Below are positions 15,754 to 22,883 of a stretch of DNA of 24,772 nt, in pieces. The position numbers and the translations under genes were made by a program. The DNA is from Deltaproteobacteria bacterium (lineage in GTDB: Bacteria > Desulfobacterota > DSM-4660 > Desulfatiglandales > HGW-15), in assembly GCA_020342025.1 (NCBI GenBank), contig CP070840.1, forward strand, positions 3,896,791 through 3,921,562, read 5' to 3'. Within the stretch, counting starts at the first letter, position 1. Each line of letters starts with the position of its first letter. A model generated the notes under the pieces. The model was not told where the DNA came from. It saw nothing but the letters and a program-made list of their open reading frames with translations, and did not search any database.

Positions 15754-17448
15754 ATGGAATCGATTTACGAGAAAAGACCGTGGGTAAAAAATTATCCGGA
15801 CGGCGTCCCTCAGGATCTCGAGATAACCTCTGATACCGCGTTAAATGATTTCAGACGCTCAGCTGCGGCTCGGCCCAAGGCCCCTGCCGTGTATTATTTC
15901 GACCATGTGATAACCTATGGAGAAATTGACCGGCTTTCAGATAGCTTGGCAGCGGCCTTCCATGCCTTTGGTCTCAAAAAGGGCGATCGAATAGTGCTTG
16001 ATCTTCAGAATGTCCCTCAGTTTCTCGTCGCCACCTACGGGGCCTGGAAAGCCGGTTCAATTGTCGTTCCGGTAAATCCCATGTATAAAGAAACTGAACT
16101 CACCTACTTCTGCCAAGATTCAGGGGCAAAGCTCTTTGTTACTCTCGATGAAATTGCATCTGCTTTGGATTTATCCTTCCTGAAAAAGACCGCCATTGAA
16201 AAAGTGGTAACCACCACCCCGTTGGATCTGTTTCCCGCCGGAATGGCGCCACCGTCCATGTTGAAAGGCATGAAAAGGGAAACCATATCCGATACAGTGG
16301 ATATGGTCGGGCTACTGGAAAGCTTTGGGGGAAAGAGTGTGGAGGACCCAGAGCTGTCCCCTGGTGATGTGGCCTATCTCACTTACACTTCAGGAACGAC
16401 CGGTCCTCCAAAAGGGGCCATGAATACCCACGGAAACATCGCTTTTAATGCACGCGTGTACCAGGCCATGCAGCGCATTGATGAAAATGATGTGGTACTC
16501 GGTGTGGCTCCCCTGTTTCACGTCACGGGCGAGGTGGCCCATCTCGCCATAGCAGGGCTGGCAGGTATTCCCGTTGTCCTTTATTATCGATTTGATGCTG
16601 GTGAAACACTCCGGCTCATTGAACGCTGGAAGGTGACAGTGACCGTCGGTTCGATCACCGTTTATATAGCCCTCATGAATCATCCCGATATCAAGACCAG
16701 AGACCTTTCCAGTTTTGTGAAGGCATACAGCGGAGGAGCACCCGTTTCCGAAGCCGCTGTCAACCAGTTCAAAGAACTCACCGGTCAGTATCTTTACAAT
16801 GTTTATGGCATGACGGAGACCAATTCCCCCTCACATATTGTACCCTGGGGCAAGAAGGCCCCAGTGGATCCAGAAAGCGGGGCCCTGTCTGTGGGGGTGC
16901 CTGTTCAGAACTGCGTTATGAAAATTATGGACTTAGAAGAGGCCTCTAAAGAACTCGCTCCCGGAGAAGTGGGGGAGATCGTTGATTTTGGCCCCATTGT
17001 GATCCCTGGATATTGGCAAAAGCCAGAAGAAACACGTCATGCGATTCGGGATGGGTGGCTCTACACAGGGGATGTGGGAAAGATGGATGAGGATGGATGG
17101 TTCTATGTGGTGGACCGTAAAAAAGACATGATCGTGGCTTCCGGCTATAAGGTTTGGCCACGTGATGTGGAAGATGTGATATACCAGCACCCCGCCGTTA
17201 AGGAGACGGCTGTGGTTGGCGTACCTGATGCCTACCGGGGAGAGACCGTAAAGGCCTTTGTGGCCTTAAAGGAAGGGGATGAGAGCGCTGTCACGCCTGA
17301 GGAGATCATCTCTTTTTGCAAAAGCCGCATGGCTGCGTACAAATATCCGCGACAGGTGGAGATTGTCTCCGAAATTCCAAAGACATTAACCGGTAAATTC
17401 CTGCGCAGAACACTTAGAGAAAAAGAAGCATCGAAAGACGCCAAGTGA
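15754..17448 (+). CDS. AMP-forming acyl-CoA ligase/synthetase
   Basis: This is a 564-residue ANL-superfamily enzyme. Motifs are the phosphate loop YTSGTTGPPKG (211-221), the YGMTE adenine/AMP motif (351-355), D440 in YTGD, the hinge region DRKKDMI (454-460), and the C-terminal catalytic lysine K548 in PKTLTGKFLRR. It activates a carboxylic acid with ATP and CoA. The length and motifs fit the medium/long-chain fatty-acyl and aryl-CoA ligase group; the substrate is not predictable here. The start at 15754 follows AGGGAAGG; an upstream 83-residue extension overlaps SDR-3 and is rejected. It is the last gene of the operon and converges on the second MBL gene. Confidence 0.92.
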   Translation: MESIYEKRPWVKNYPDGVPQDLEITSDTALNDFRRSAAARPKAPAVYYFDHVITYGEIDRLSDSLAAAFHAFGLKKGDRIVLDLQNVPQFLVATYGAWKAGSIVVPVNPMYKETELTYFCQDSGAKLFVTLDEIASALDLSFLKKTAIEKVVTTTPLDLFPAGMAPPSMLKGMKRETISDTVDMVGLLESFGGKSVEDPELSPGDVAYLTYTSGTTGPPKGAMNTHGNIAFNARVYQAMQRIDENDVVLGVAPLFHVTGEVAHLAIAGLAGIPVVLYYRFDAGETLRLIERWKVTVTVGSITVYIALMNHPDIKTRDLSSFVKAYSGGAPVSEAAVNQFKELTGQYLYNVYGMTETNSPSHIVPWGKKAPVDPESGALSVGVPVQNCVMKIMDLEEASKELAPGEVGEIVDFGPIVIPGYWQKPEETRHAIRDGWLYTGDVGKMDEDGWFYVVDRKKDMIVASGYKVWPRDVEDVIYQHPAVKETAVVGVPDAYRGETVKAFVALKEGDESAVTPEEIISFCKSRMAAYKYPRQVEIVSEIPKTLTGKFLRRTLREKEASKDAK

Positions 17449-17486
17449 TTCTATGGAGAGCTCCCCGTAATCGCCACCCCTTAAAT

Positions 17487-17509
17487 GGCACATGGTCTCC
17501 CTATGTGCC
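17487..17509. other. Hairpin in the convergent gap
   Basis: GGCACAT (17487-17493) pairs with ATGTGCC (17503-17509) around a 9-nt loop, between the stops of the acyl-CoA ligase and the MBL-2 gene. There is no T tract on either strand, so it is at most a weak bidirectional terminator. Confidence 0.3.
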
Positions 17510-17573
17510 CGTCGATCTAACCCACACATCTTGCTCATCATGAATATCAGCCACTGAACAGGTGACCATCTTG

Positions 17574-18323
17574 TCACAGGAATTTCTTGGTCCGTTCATC
17601 ATAGCCTGGCCCGTGACAGGGGAGCATGATATCCGCGAGGGTTTTCAGTCTAAGGGTACTACTGTAGGCCTCGGACAGATCGGTGGCGATGGCAGGGACA
17701 AATGTCTCCCAATTAGCAAAAGGATGTCCCTCAGGCAGGGTATCAGCGGGGTTTTGGAAGGTATGGGTCGTACAACAAAAACCGGGTATCACTGCTCGTC
17801 CCTCCTTTGTTTCGACCAGGACCGATTGGGTGCCTGGCGTGTGGCCAGCCGTATGAAGAATAGTGAGGCCCGGAAAAAGCTCGTGATCTCCCTTAATCAA
17901 GCGAACTTTCCACCCCTTATACAGCTCCTTTGGATAATACTGGGCTTGTAAGGGGTGTGGGGCCTGCATGAAAATCCACTCCGCTTCCTGTACATAAACC
18001 TCAGCGTTTTTACATTTTGAGGTGTTACCGCAATGATCGTGATGAAGATGCGTCTGAATAATGATTTCCACATCTTCGGGTTTGAGGCCTTTCTTTTCCA
18101 GTGATTCCTCAAAGGTTTGAAAATCCACCCCCTGTCCAGGCCAAAATTTGGCCATCAGTTCGGCCCAGGATCCCGTGTCCACAAGGGTCACTTTTGGTGC
18201 GCCTTCAATAAGAAAATAGGTCACTTCCAGAACGATCTTTTCGCCAGGGAAGCACATATAGGTAAATCCCGACTTATCTGCTTCAATGGTACCCAATACG
18301 ATGGGCGTAATTCTGCGTTCCAT
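17574..18323 (-). CDS. MBL-fold lactonase-like protein lacking the bridging Asp (MBL-2)
   Basis: This is a 249-residue metallo-beta-lactamase-fold protein related to N-acyl-homoserine-lactonase-type enzymes. HLHHDH gives H92, H94, D96 and H97; H161 lies in AGHTPG and H237 in CHGPG. The Asp that normally bridges the two metals (GD in the family, D192 in MBL-1) is F182 in VIPGFCC. The site may therefore bind one metal, use a nearby Cys (C183 or C184), or have altered chemistry. AAAGGA precedes the ATG. It is the only minus-strand gene in the right half of the window and is divergent from the aldehyde dehydrogenase across about 170 bp. A hydrolytic role on a lactone, ester or thioester is inferred from the fold only. 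Confidence 0.87.
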   Translation of the reverse strand: MERRITPIVLGTIEADKSGFTYMCFPGEKIVLEVTYFLIEGAPKVTLVDTGSWAELMAKFWPGQGVDFQTFEESLEKKGLKPEDVEIIIQTHLHHDHCGNTSKCKNAEVYVQEAEWIFMQAPHPLQAQYYPKELYKGWKVRLIKGDHELFPGLTILHTAGHTPGTQSVLVETKEGRAVIPGFCCTTHTFQNPADTLPEGHPFANWETFVPAIATDLSEAYSSTLRLKTLADIMLPCHGPGYDERTKKFL

Positions 18324-18492
18324 AATGCAATCCTTTCTATAACTTCAGTTTGATGGCCGTTAGATGAAGACCTCTCAAATTCTTCTTTATTTTTCTTATT
18401 ATTTTTTCTAAAAGAATGGTTCAGACTAATCAAGAGAAAAAAGGTGGTGGGTTGATAAGGCGCAAAACATCCCCTACTAGAAGGAGGAAATG

Positions 18493-19950
18493 ATGACGCT
18501 TCCTGTCATGAAAAATTACATCAATGGCGAGTGGATCAGCTCAGAGTCCAGTACAATGGGTGACGTGTGGTGTCCCGCAACAGGGGAGAAGATCGCAGAG
18601 GTTCCCTATTCCACGGCAGCAGAAGTGGGAATGGCCGTAGAGGCTGCAAAGGCTGCTTTTCCGGAGTGGCGACATACGCCTCCCCTAACGCGTTCACGCT
18701 ACCTCTTTCGACTCAAGGAAATCCTGGAAGAGTCCTTTGAGGACATAGCTCGGGTCCTTGTCAGGGAAGAGGGCAAGACCATCGACGAGTCGCGGGGTGA
18801 GGTGCGGCGAATGATCGAGAACGTGGAGCATGCCACGGGCGTGACCACCATCATGACCGGCTACTCCATGGAGGATATTGCCGATGGCATTGACTGCAAT
18901 GCGGAGCGCATGCCCATAGGCGTGTTCGGGTGCGTCGCACCCTTTAACTTTCCGGCCATGGTCCCCTACTGGTTCATGCCGTACGCCCTTGTTACGGGCA
19001 ACACGTACATCGTTAAGCCCTCTGAGCAGGTGCCCATGACCCAGACCCGTATCTTCGAGATCATTGATGAGGACCTGAATTTGCCTGAAGGTGTCCTCAA
19101 CATGGTCCACGGGTCCCGTGACGTGGTTAACGCCATGTTGGACCACCCGGGCATTGAGGGGATCTCTTTTGTGGGATCTTCGCCAACGGCGAAGTATATC
19201 TATGAGCGGTGCGGTGCCACGGGGAAACGGGTCCAGGCCTTGGGGGGAGCAAAGAACTGCGTGGTGGTGATGCCAGACGCGGATCTGGAACAGGGTATGC
19301 CTTCCCTCATCACCTCTTTCTATGGCTGCGCGGGTGAGCGCTGCTTATCCGGTGCCATCCTAGTGGCGGTGGGTGACGTTTACGATGAACTAAAGGAGAA
19401 ATTCGTGGCCGCGGCCAAGAGCCTTCGCGTGGGAGACGGTTTGGATGCTATGACCCAGATGGGGCCTGTGATCAGTGCCGCCCACAAAGAACGCGTACTG
19501 GGGTATATTGAAAAGGGCTTGGCCGAGGGGGCCAAGCTTATCCTTGACGGCCGGGGTATCCAAGTTAAAGGCTATCCCAACGGGTTTTTCGTTGGCCCAA
19601 CCGTCTTTGACGAGGTGACGCCGGACATGACCATTGCCCGGGAGGAGATCTTTGGCCCGGTGGTACCGATCACACGGGTGAGGAACTTCGAAGAGGCCAT
19701 CGAAATGGTCAATAATAGGGGCTTTGCCAATGCGGCCTGTCTATATACAACGAGTGGTAAAGTCGCCCGTGACTTCAAGCACCACGTGGAACCCAGCATG
19801 CTCGGCATAAATATCGGCATTGCCGCACCCATGGCCTTTTTCCCCTTTGGGGGTGCGGGCGACTCGTTTTTTGGTGACCTCAAGGGGCACGGCCGGGAAA
19901 TATTCCAGTTTTTTACCGACACCAAGGTGGTTATCTCACGCTGGTTCTGA
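18493..19950 (+). CDS. mmsA: CoA-acylating aldehyde dehydrogenase, methylmalonate-semialdehyde-dehydrogenase-like
   Basis: This is a 485-residue aldehyde dehydrogenase of the MmsA/IolA branch. N152 (APFNFPAM) and catalytic C284 (GCAGERCLSG) are present. The usual ALDH general-base Glu motif (ELGGK) is replaced by ALGGAKN, as in CoA-dependent semialdehyde dehydrogenases. The predicted reaction is oxidative (often decarboxylating) conversion of a malonate-type semialdehyde to an acyl-CoA with NAD. Two ATGs (18490 and 18493) follow AAGGAGG; the second has the better five-base spacing and is preferred. Its paired 3-hydroxyisobutyrate-dehydrogenase-like gene follows downstream, after a small ferritin-like gene. 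The substrate could be methylmalonate, malonate or tartronate semialdehyde. Confidence 0.9.
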   Translation: MTLPVMKNYINGEWISSESSTMGDVWCPATGEKIAEVPYSTAAEVGMAVEAAKAAFPEWRHTPPLTRSRYLFRLKEILEESFEDIARVLVREEGKTIDESRGEVRRMIENVEHATGVTTIMTGYSMEDIADGIDCNAERMPIGVFGCVAPFNFPAMVPYWFMPYALVTGNTYIVKPSEQVPMTQTRIFEIIDEDLNLPEGVLNMVHGSRDVVNAMLDHPGIEGISFVGSSPTAKYIYERCGATGKRVQALGGAKNCVVVMPDADLEQGMPSLITSFYGCAGERCLSGAILVAVGDVYDELKEKFVAAAKSLRVGDGLDAMTQMGPVISAAHKERVLGYIEKGLAEGAKLILDGRGIQVKGYPNGFFVGPTVFDEVTPDMTIAREEIFGPVVPITRVRNFEEAIEMVNNRGFANAACLYTTSGKVARDFKHHVEPSMLGINIGIAAPMAFFPFGGAGDSFFGDLKGHGREIFQFFTDTKVVISRWF

Positions 19951-19959
19951 TCCGGTGGC

Positions 19960-20135
19960 AACGTTGAGAAGTGCTGGCATGGCCTCTCTTTGCTTGCTGA
20001 TTCCTGTTTGAGGCCATGCCCCTTTTCTCAAGGGGATATCTATCGCGGCAGAGGGCGGTAGGCGGCTCATGGCCTCACTCTGAACATTAGAGAAGCGGCA
20101 TGGGGATTTTGGGCATGCCAACACTTCTGAACGTT
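19960..20135. repeat. Inverted-repeat element with three related copies
   Basis: Copy A (19960-19981) reads AACGTTGAGAAGTGCTGGCA then TG. Copy B is its inverted form at 20114-20135, with 20 of 22 bases identical. A third, shorter direct copy C (20083-20102, AACATTAGAGAAGCGGCATG) lies next to B, so C and B can form a bulged hairpin at 20083-20135. The 22-nt ends flank about 130 bp of non-coding DNA that also contains the terminator hairpin at 19976-20020. This could be a small dispersed palindromic or MITE-like element; no target duplication is obvious. The repeat is seen directly; its nature is inferred. Confidence 0.45.
19976..20024 (+). terminator. Hairpin terminator after the aldehyde dehydrogenase gene
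   Basis: GGCATGGCCTC (19976-19986) pairs perfectly with GAGGCCATGCC (20010-20020), an 11-bp stem with a 23-nt loop, followed by CCTTTTCTC. It lies 25 nt past the stop. The long loop and short T-run make it a moderate terminator. Its 5' half overlaps copy A of the repeat element. Confidence 0.6.
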
Positions 20136-20228
20136 ACCAATCTGTTTTAGCCTTTTGGAATGTTCACTGGGCGAATACCCAGTTTCTGGTCTAGCTATAG
20201 AATTTTGTCCTGGCTGAAAGGGGAGTAT

Positions 20229-20675
20229 ATGGAGCTGAGTAACTTTGGTAGCATCATGAGTTTTGCAGCAGAATTGGAAGGGGCTGATAAGGAATTCTAT
20301 GAGGCGGCAGCTGCAATCCCGGCCTGTGGGGAGTATAAAGACCTGTTGGAGGCGTTCGGCAGAGATGAGAAGAAGAACGAGAAAAACATGCTCCGCGCAC
20401 GACGTGAACATGTGACTGAAATGGTCCTGGAACCCATTACCGACTTCACCAGCGAACCCTTTGTCAGCGACCGTGAGATTACACCCCACATGAGTCTGGA
20501 GCAGATCATGTCTCGGGCGTTGGCGCTCGAGGAGAAGGCCCAAAGCTTTTACAACCAGGCTGCGGAGAAGACAAAAGGCCTGGCAGAGATCTCCCGGGTC
20601 TTGGCCAAAACCGGGAAAAAACGCGCCGCTCACAGAGCGCGGCTGGAAGAAATTTCTAAATTTGGAGCGCCTTAG
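20229..20675 (+). CDS. Small ferritin-like (rubrerythrin-type helical) protein with partly lost metal ligands
   Basis: This is a 148-residue all-helical protein. Two EFYE/SFYNQAAEKT-type helix repeats (AELEGADKEFYEAAA at 14-28 and LALEEKAQSFYNQAAEKT at 99-116) match the ferritin-like fold of rubrerythrins without a rubredoxin domain. E17, E47 and E101 sit where iron ligands are expected. The ExxH partners are altered, with E47 followed by N50 rather than His, and H135 preceded by K132 rather than Glu. A classical diiron site is therefore doubtful, and the protein may be structural or a regulator. GGGGAG precedes the ATG at 20229; a 23-residue upstream extension is rejected. It lies between the MmsA- and MmsB-like genes, after the terminator and repeat element. 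Confidence 0.7.
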   Translation: MELSNFGSIMSFAAELEGADKEFYEAAAAIPACGEYKDLLEAFGRDEKKNEKNMLRARREHVTEMVLEPITDFTSEPFVSDREITPHMSLEQIMSRALALEEKAQSFYNQAAEKTKGLAEISRVLAKTGKKRAAHRARLEEISKFGAP

Positions 20676-20756
20676 ACGTCGTCTTGAGGAAGGGGTTCTC
20701 ACTCAATTTGTACTCAAACTTATTATACGAGGGTCTAGCGAATCAAAGGAGTTGTC

Positions 20757-21647
20757 ATGAATGAACGCATCGGTTTTATTGGACTGGGGATTATGGGCCA
20801 GGGAATGGTCCGGAACCTGCTGAAGGCAGGTTTTGAGGTGAGTATATGGAATCGGACCGCCAAACGCATGGAGCCGTTGAAAGAGGCGGGCGCTAAGAAG
20901 ACCGACAGCCCTAAGGATCTGGCCTCCAGATGTGACGTTGTCATTACCTGTGTGAGCGACACCCCTGATGTGAAGGAGGTGGTCCTGGGGGACAAAGGCG
21001 TCATACACGGGGTCAAGTCAGGCGCACTTGTTGTTGACATGAGCACCATAAGTCCCCAGGCGACTCGGGAGATTGCCGCCAAGCTGAAGGAAAAAGGCGT
21101 CCACATGCTTGACGCCCCCATAAGCGGCGGGAGCGAAGGGGCAGCGAAGGGCACGCTGAGCATCATGATCGGCGGCGATGCCACGCAGGTGGCACGGGCC
21201 ATGCCTTGTTTCGAGGCCATGGGCAAGACGATCACCCATGTGGGTGGTCACGGCGCCGGGCAGATGGTAAAGCTGGTCAACCAGATATTGGTGGTCGTGA
21301 ACATGCTTGCCGTGGGAGAGGCCCTGCTTTTTGGCCAGGCGGGTGGCCTGGACCTGCAAAAAGCCCTTGAAGCGGTGACCCAAGGCGCAGCCGGGAGCTG
21401 GATGCTGAGTAACCGGGGACCACAGGTGTTGGAACGGGACTGGCGGCCAGGGTTCACCATCGATTTGCAGCAAAAAGACCTGCGCCTGGTGCTGGAAGCT
21501 GCAGATCAAATGGGCGTCCCGCTCATGGCCACGAATATGGTCTTTAACCTGTACCGCACGCTTCAGAGGGAATGCCTGGGCGCAGAGGGCAATCACGCCC
21601 TGGTCAAGGCCCTGGAACGCCTTTCTGGTATCGAAATAGGAGTGTAA
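20757..21647 (+). CDS. mmsB: NAD(P)-dependent 3-hydroxyisobutyrate dehydrogenase-family protein
   Basis: This is a 296-residue beta-hydroxyacid dehydrogenase. The N-terminal Rossmann motif is GLGIMGQGM (9-17). The WNRT sequence (31-34) after strand two suggests NADP tolerance. The substrate-binding motif DAPISGGSEGA (119-129) and catalytic lysine K172 in QMVKLVNQ are conserved, followed by the all-helical C-terminal domain with the KDLRLVLE segment. The family includes 3-hydroxyisobutyrate dehydrogenase, tartronate-semialdehyde reductase and glyoxylate/succinate-semialdehyde reductases. Its pairing with an MmsA-like dehydrogenase points to hydroxyacid-to-semialdehyde oxidation feeding the CoA-acylating step. 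AAAGGAG lies just upstream of the ATG. The symbol is given by family and not by proven substrate. Confidence 0.88.
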   Translation: MNERIGFIGLGIMGQGMVRNLLKAGFEVSIWNRTAKRMEPLKEAGAKKTDSPKDLASRCDVVITCVSDTPDVKEVVLGDKGVIHGVKSGALVVDMSTISPQATREIAAKLKEKGVHMLDAPISGGSEGAAKGTLSIMIGGDATQVARAMPCFEAMGKTITHVGGHGAGQMVKLVNQILVVVNMLAVGEALLFGQAGGLDLQKALEAVTQGAAGSWMLSNRGPQVLERDWRPGFTIDLQQKDLRLVLEAADQMGVPLMATNMVFNLYRTLQRECLGAEGNHALVKALERLSGIEIGV

Positions 21648-21682
21648 GGGTTTGTAGAGCAGGCAGCCGAGAGGAGGGGGAA

Positions 21683-22546
21683 ATGGATATCACTGAGCCA
21701 GAAATCAAAAAAGAAGACATTCTGTTTTTGACCGATGAGAATTTCAACAGAGATAATGTCTGCATTGTGAGCGGCACGGGGACCGGTATTGGAAGGGCCG
21801 TGGCCATAGCAGCGGGTGCAAATGACCTATTGGTCGTGGGTCTGGATTTCAATGAGGATGAAGGGAAAAAGACCCAGAAAATGGTGGAGGATCTGGGTGG
21901 TCAGATGCTCTTTGTGAAGACAGATCTCACCGTGGACGAGGACATCGAAAATGCCGTTTCCCAGGCAGCGAACGCAGGCACAATCAAGTACCTGGCCAAC
22001 ATCGCAGGGATTCAGCATATCGACGCCATAGAGAACTTTCCCATGGAAAAATACGACTATATGCAGCGACTCATGCTCAGGGCCCCTTTCTATCTTTCGA
22101 AATTATGCATCCCTCACATGAAACAGAGCAGTGACGGCGCCGGGGTCATAGGGAACATGACCTCTGTGCACGCCCATATTTGTACCCTCAACAAGCCTGT
22201 CTACAACATCACCAAATTTGGACTCCGTGCCCTGACCCAGTCCATTGCTGCGGAGGGCGATGGAAAGATTCGGGCGTTTTCTGTGAGCACAGGTTTTGTG
22301 AAGACCGCCCTGGCCCTGAAGCAGATCCCTGCGCAGGCTGAGCAGCGGGGCATCACCCACGAGGAAGTGGTCCGGGAGGTGATGATGGGATTCTCCCGCA
22401 TCAAAGAGATGATGGCCCCCATTGATGTGGCCAATTTATTTACTTTTGGGTTTTCCCGTTTTGCCAGGTATCTCACGGGAGGAGATCTCCTGTTTGACGG
22501 CGGAATGGTACTCACTTATGCGGAGAAGAAGGGGGAATCAAGCTAG
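21683..22546 (+). CDS. Divergent SDR oxidoreductase, 3-hydroxybutyrate-dehydrogenase-like (SDR-4)
   Basis: This is a 287-residue SDR with a 23-residue charged N-terminal extension before the nucleotide motif SGTGTGIG (30-37). The catalytic residues S161, Y174 and K178 (YNITK) are present. IAGIQHIDAIENFPMEKYD resembles the core of 3-hydroxybutyrate dehydrogenases. The tetrad Asn is replaced by M131 in MLRAPF, and the usual NNAG is NIAG, so catalysis may differ from the other three SDRs. GAGGAGGGGGA precedes the ATG at 21683. It follows the 3-hydroxyisobutyrate-type gene by 35 nt and is probably co-transcribed. The C-terminus (TGGDLLFDGGM) is canonical. Confidence 0.85.
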   Translation: MDITEPEIKKEDILFLTDENFNRDNVCIVSGTGTGIGRAVAIAAGANDLLVVGLDFNEDEGKKTQKMVEDLGGQMLFVKTDLTVDEDIENAVSQAANAGTIKYLANIAGIQHIDAIENFPMEKYDYMQRLMLRAPFYLSKLCIPHMKQSSDGAGVIGNMTSVHAHICTLNKPVYNITKFGLRALTQSIAAEGDGKIRAFSVSTGFVKTALALKQIPAQAEQRGITHEEVVREVMMGFSRIKEMMAPIDVANLFTFGFSRFARYLTGGDLLFDGGMVLTYAEKKGESS

Positions 22547-22601
22547 GAAAAGGCAGAAAAAGGCTCGATCGCAGCGAAACCCATGATCAACAGGGTTTTC
22601 C

Positions 22602-22633
22602 TTGACAGACAGCCTGAATTTGATATGTATAAC
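22602..22633 (+). promoter_or_regulatory. Candidate promoter of the TRAP operon
   Basis: A perfect -35 box TTGACA (22602-22607) and a near-perfect TATAAC (22628-22633) are seen. The spacing is 20 nt, longer than the usual 16-18, which suggests that an activator may be needed. The leader to dctP would be about 240 nt. Confidence 0.4.
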
Positions 22634-22808
22634 ATCGTGTTTTGGCTAGCGATTGGTGGGTGATTAGAACCATTTAGGGATAATGACAGAGATTAACGCG
22701 AAAGTAGATGTTTTCGCCCCGAAACAGCAGAATTTGATTTAAATTTGGTGCTGAACCGAATGCGGAAGTCGGGGCTTTTGAAAGGAAATCCTGTTTGGAA
22801 AGGAGGTG

Positions 22809-22862
22809 ATGGGCACAACAGATAGGGGCCAAAGATTTCATTCGAAAGATCTGAGGGTTTAA
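22809..22862 (+). CDS. Possible 17-residue leader peptide upstream of dctP
   Basis: This short frame (MGTTDRGQRFHSKDLRV) overlaps GAAAGGAGGTGAT (22798-22810), which is complementary to 13 bases of the 16S rRNA 3' tail. The spacing from GGAGG to its ATG is only 2 nt, which is unusually tight. It stops 21 nt before the dctP ATG, which has its own good ribosome-binding site. It may be a leader, or the site may act as a ribosome standby. It does not resemble any known protein. Confidence 0.25.
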   Translation: MGTTDRGQRFHSKDLRV

Positions 22863-22883
22863 CCTATTGCTAAGGAGGGAAAA

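Larger units (their letters stand above)
22547..22883. other. 337-bp region upstream of the TRAP transporter
   Basis: No long gene is present here. It holds a candidate promoter with a perfect TTGACA (22602-22607) and TATAAC (22628-22633). It also has an unusually complete Shine-Dalgarno sequence (22798-22810) followed by a 17-codon frame, and the strong AAGGAGG of dctP at the right end. No convincing operator was found. Confidence 0.5.

Noticed and set aside
20067..20702. A 211-codon minus-strand frame opposite the ferritin-like gene
   Set aside because: It is antisense to a better-supported gene with a ribosome-binding site, and it reads through the repeat element. No family is recognised.
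18493..21647. A complete valine degradation operon
   Set aside because: Only MmsA- and MmsB-like genes are present. The acyl-CoA dehydrogenase, enoyl-CoA hydratase and 3-hydroxyisobutyryl-CoA hydrolase are missing in the window, so the name is not supported.
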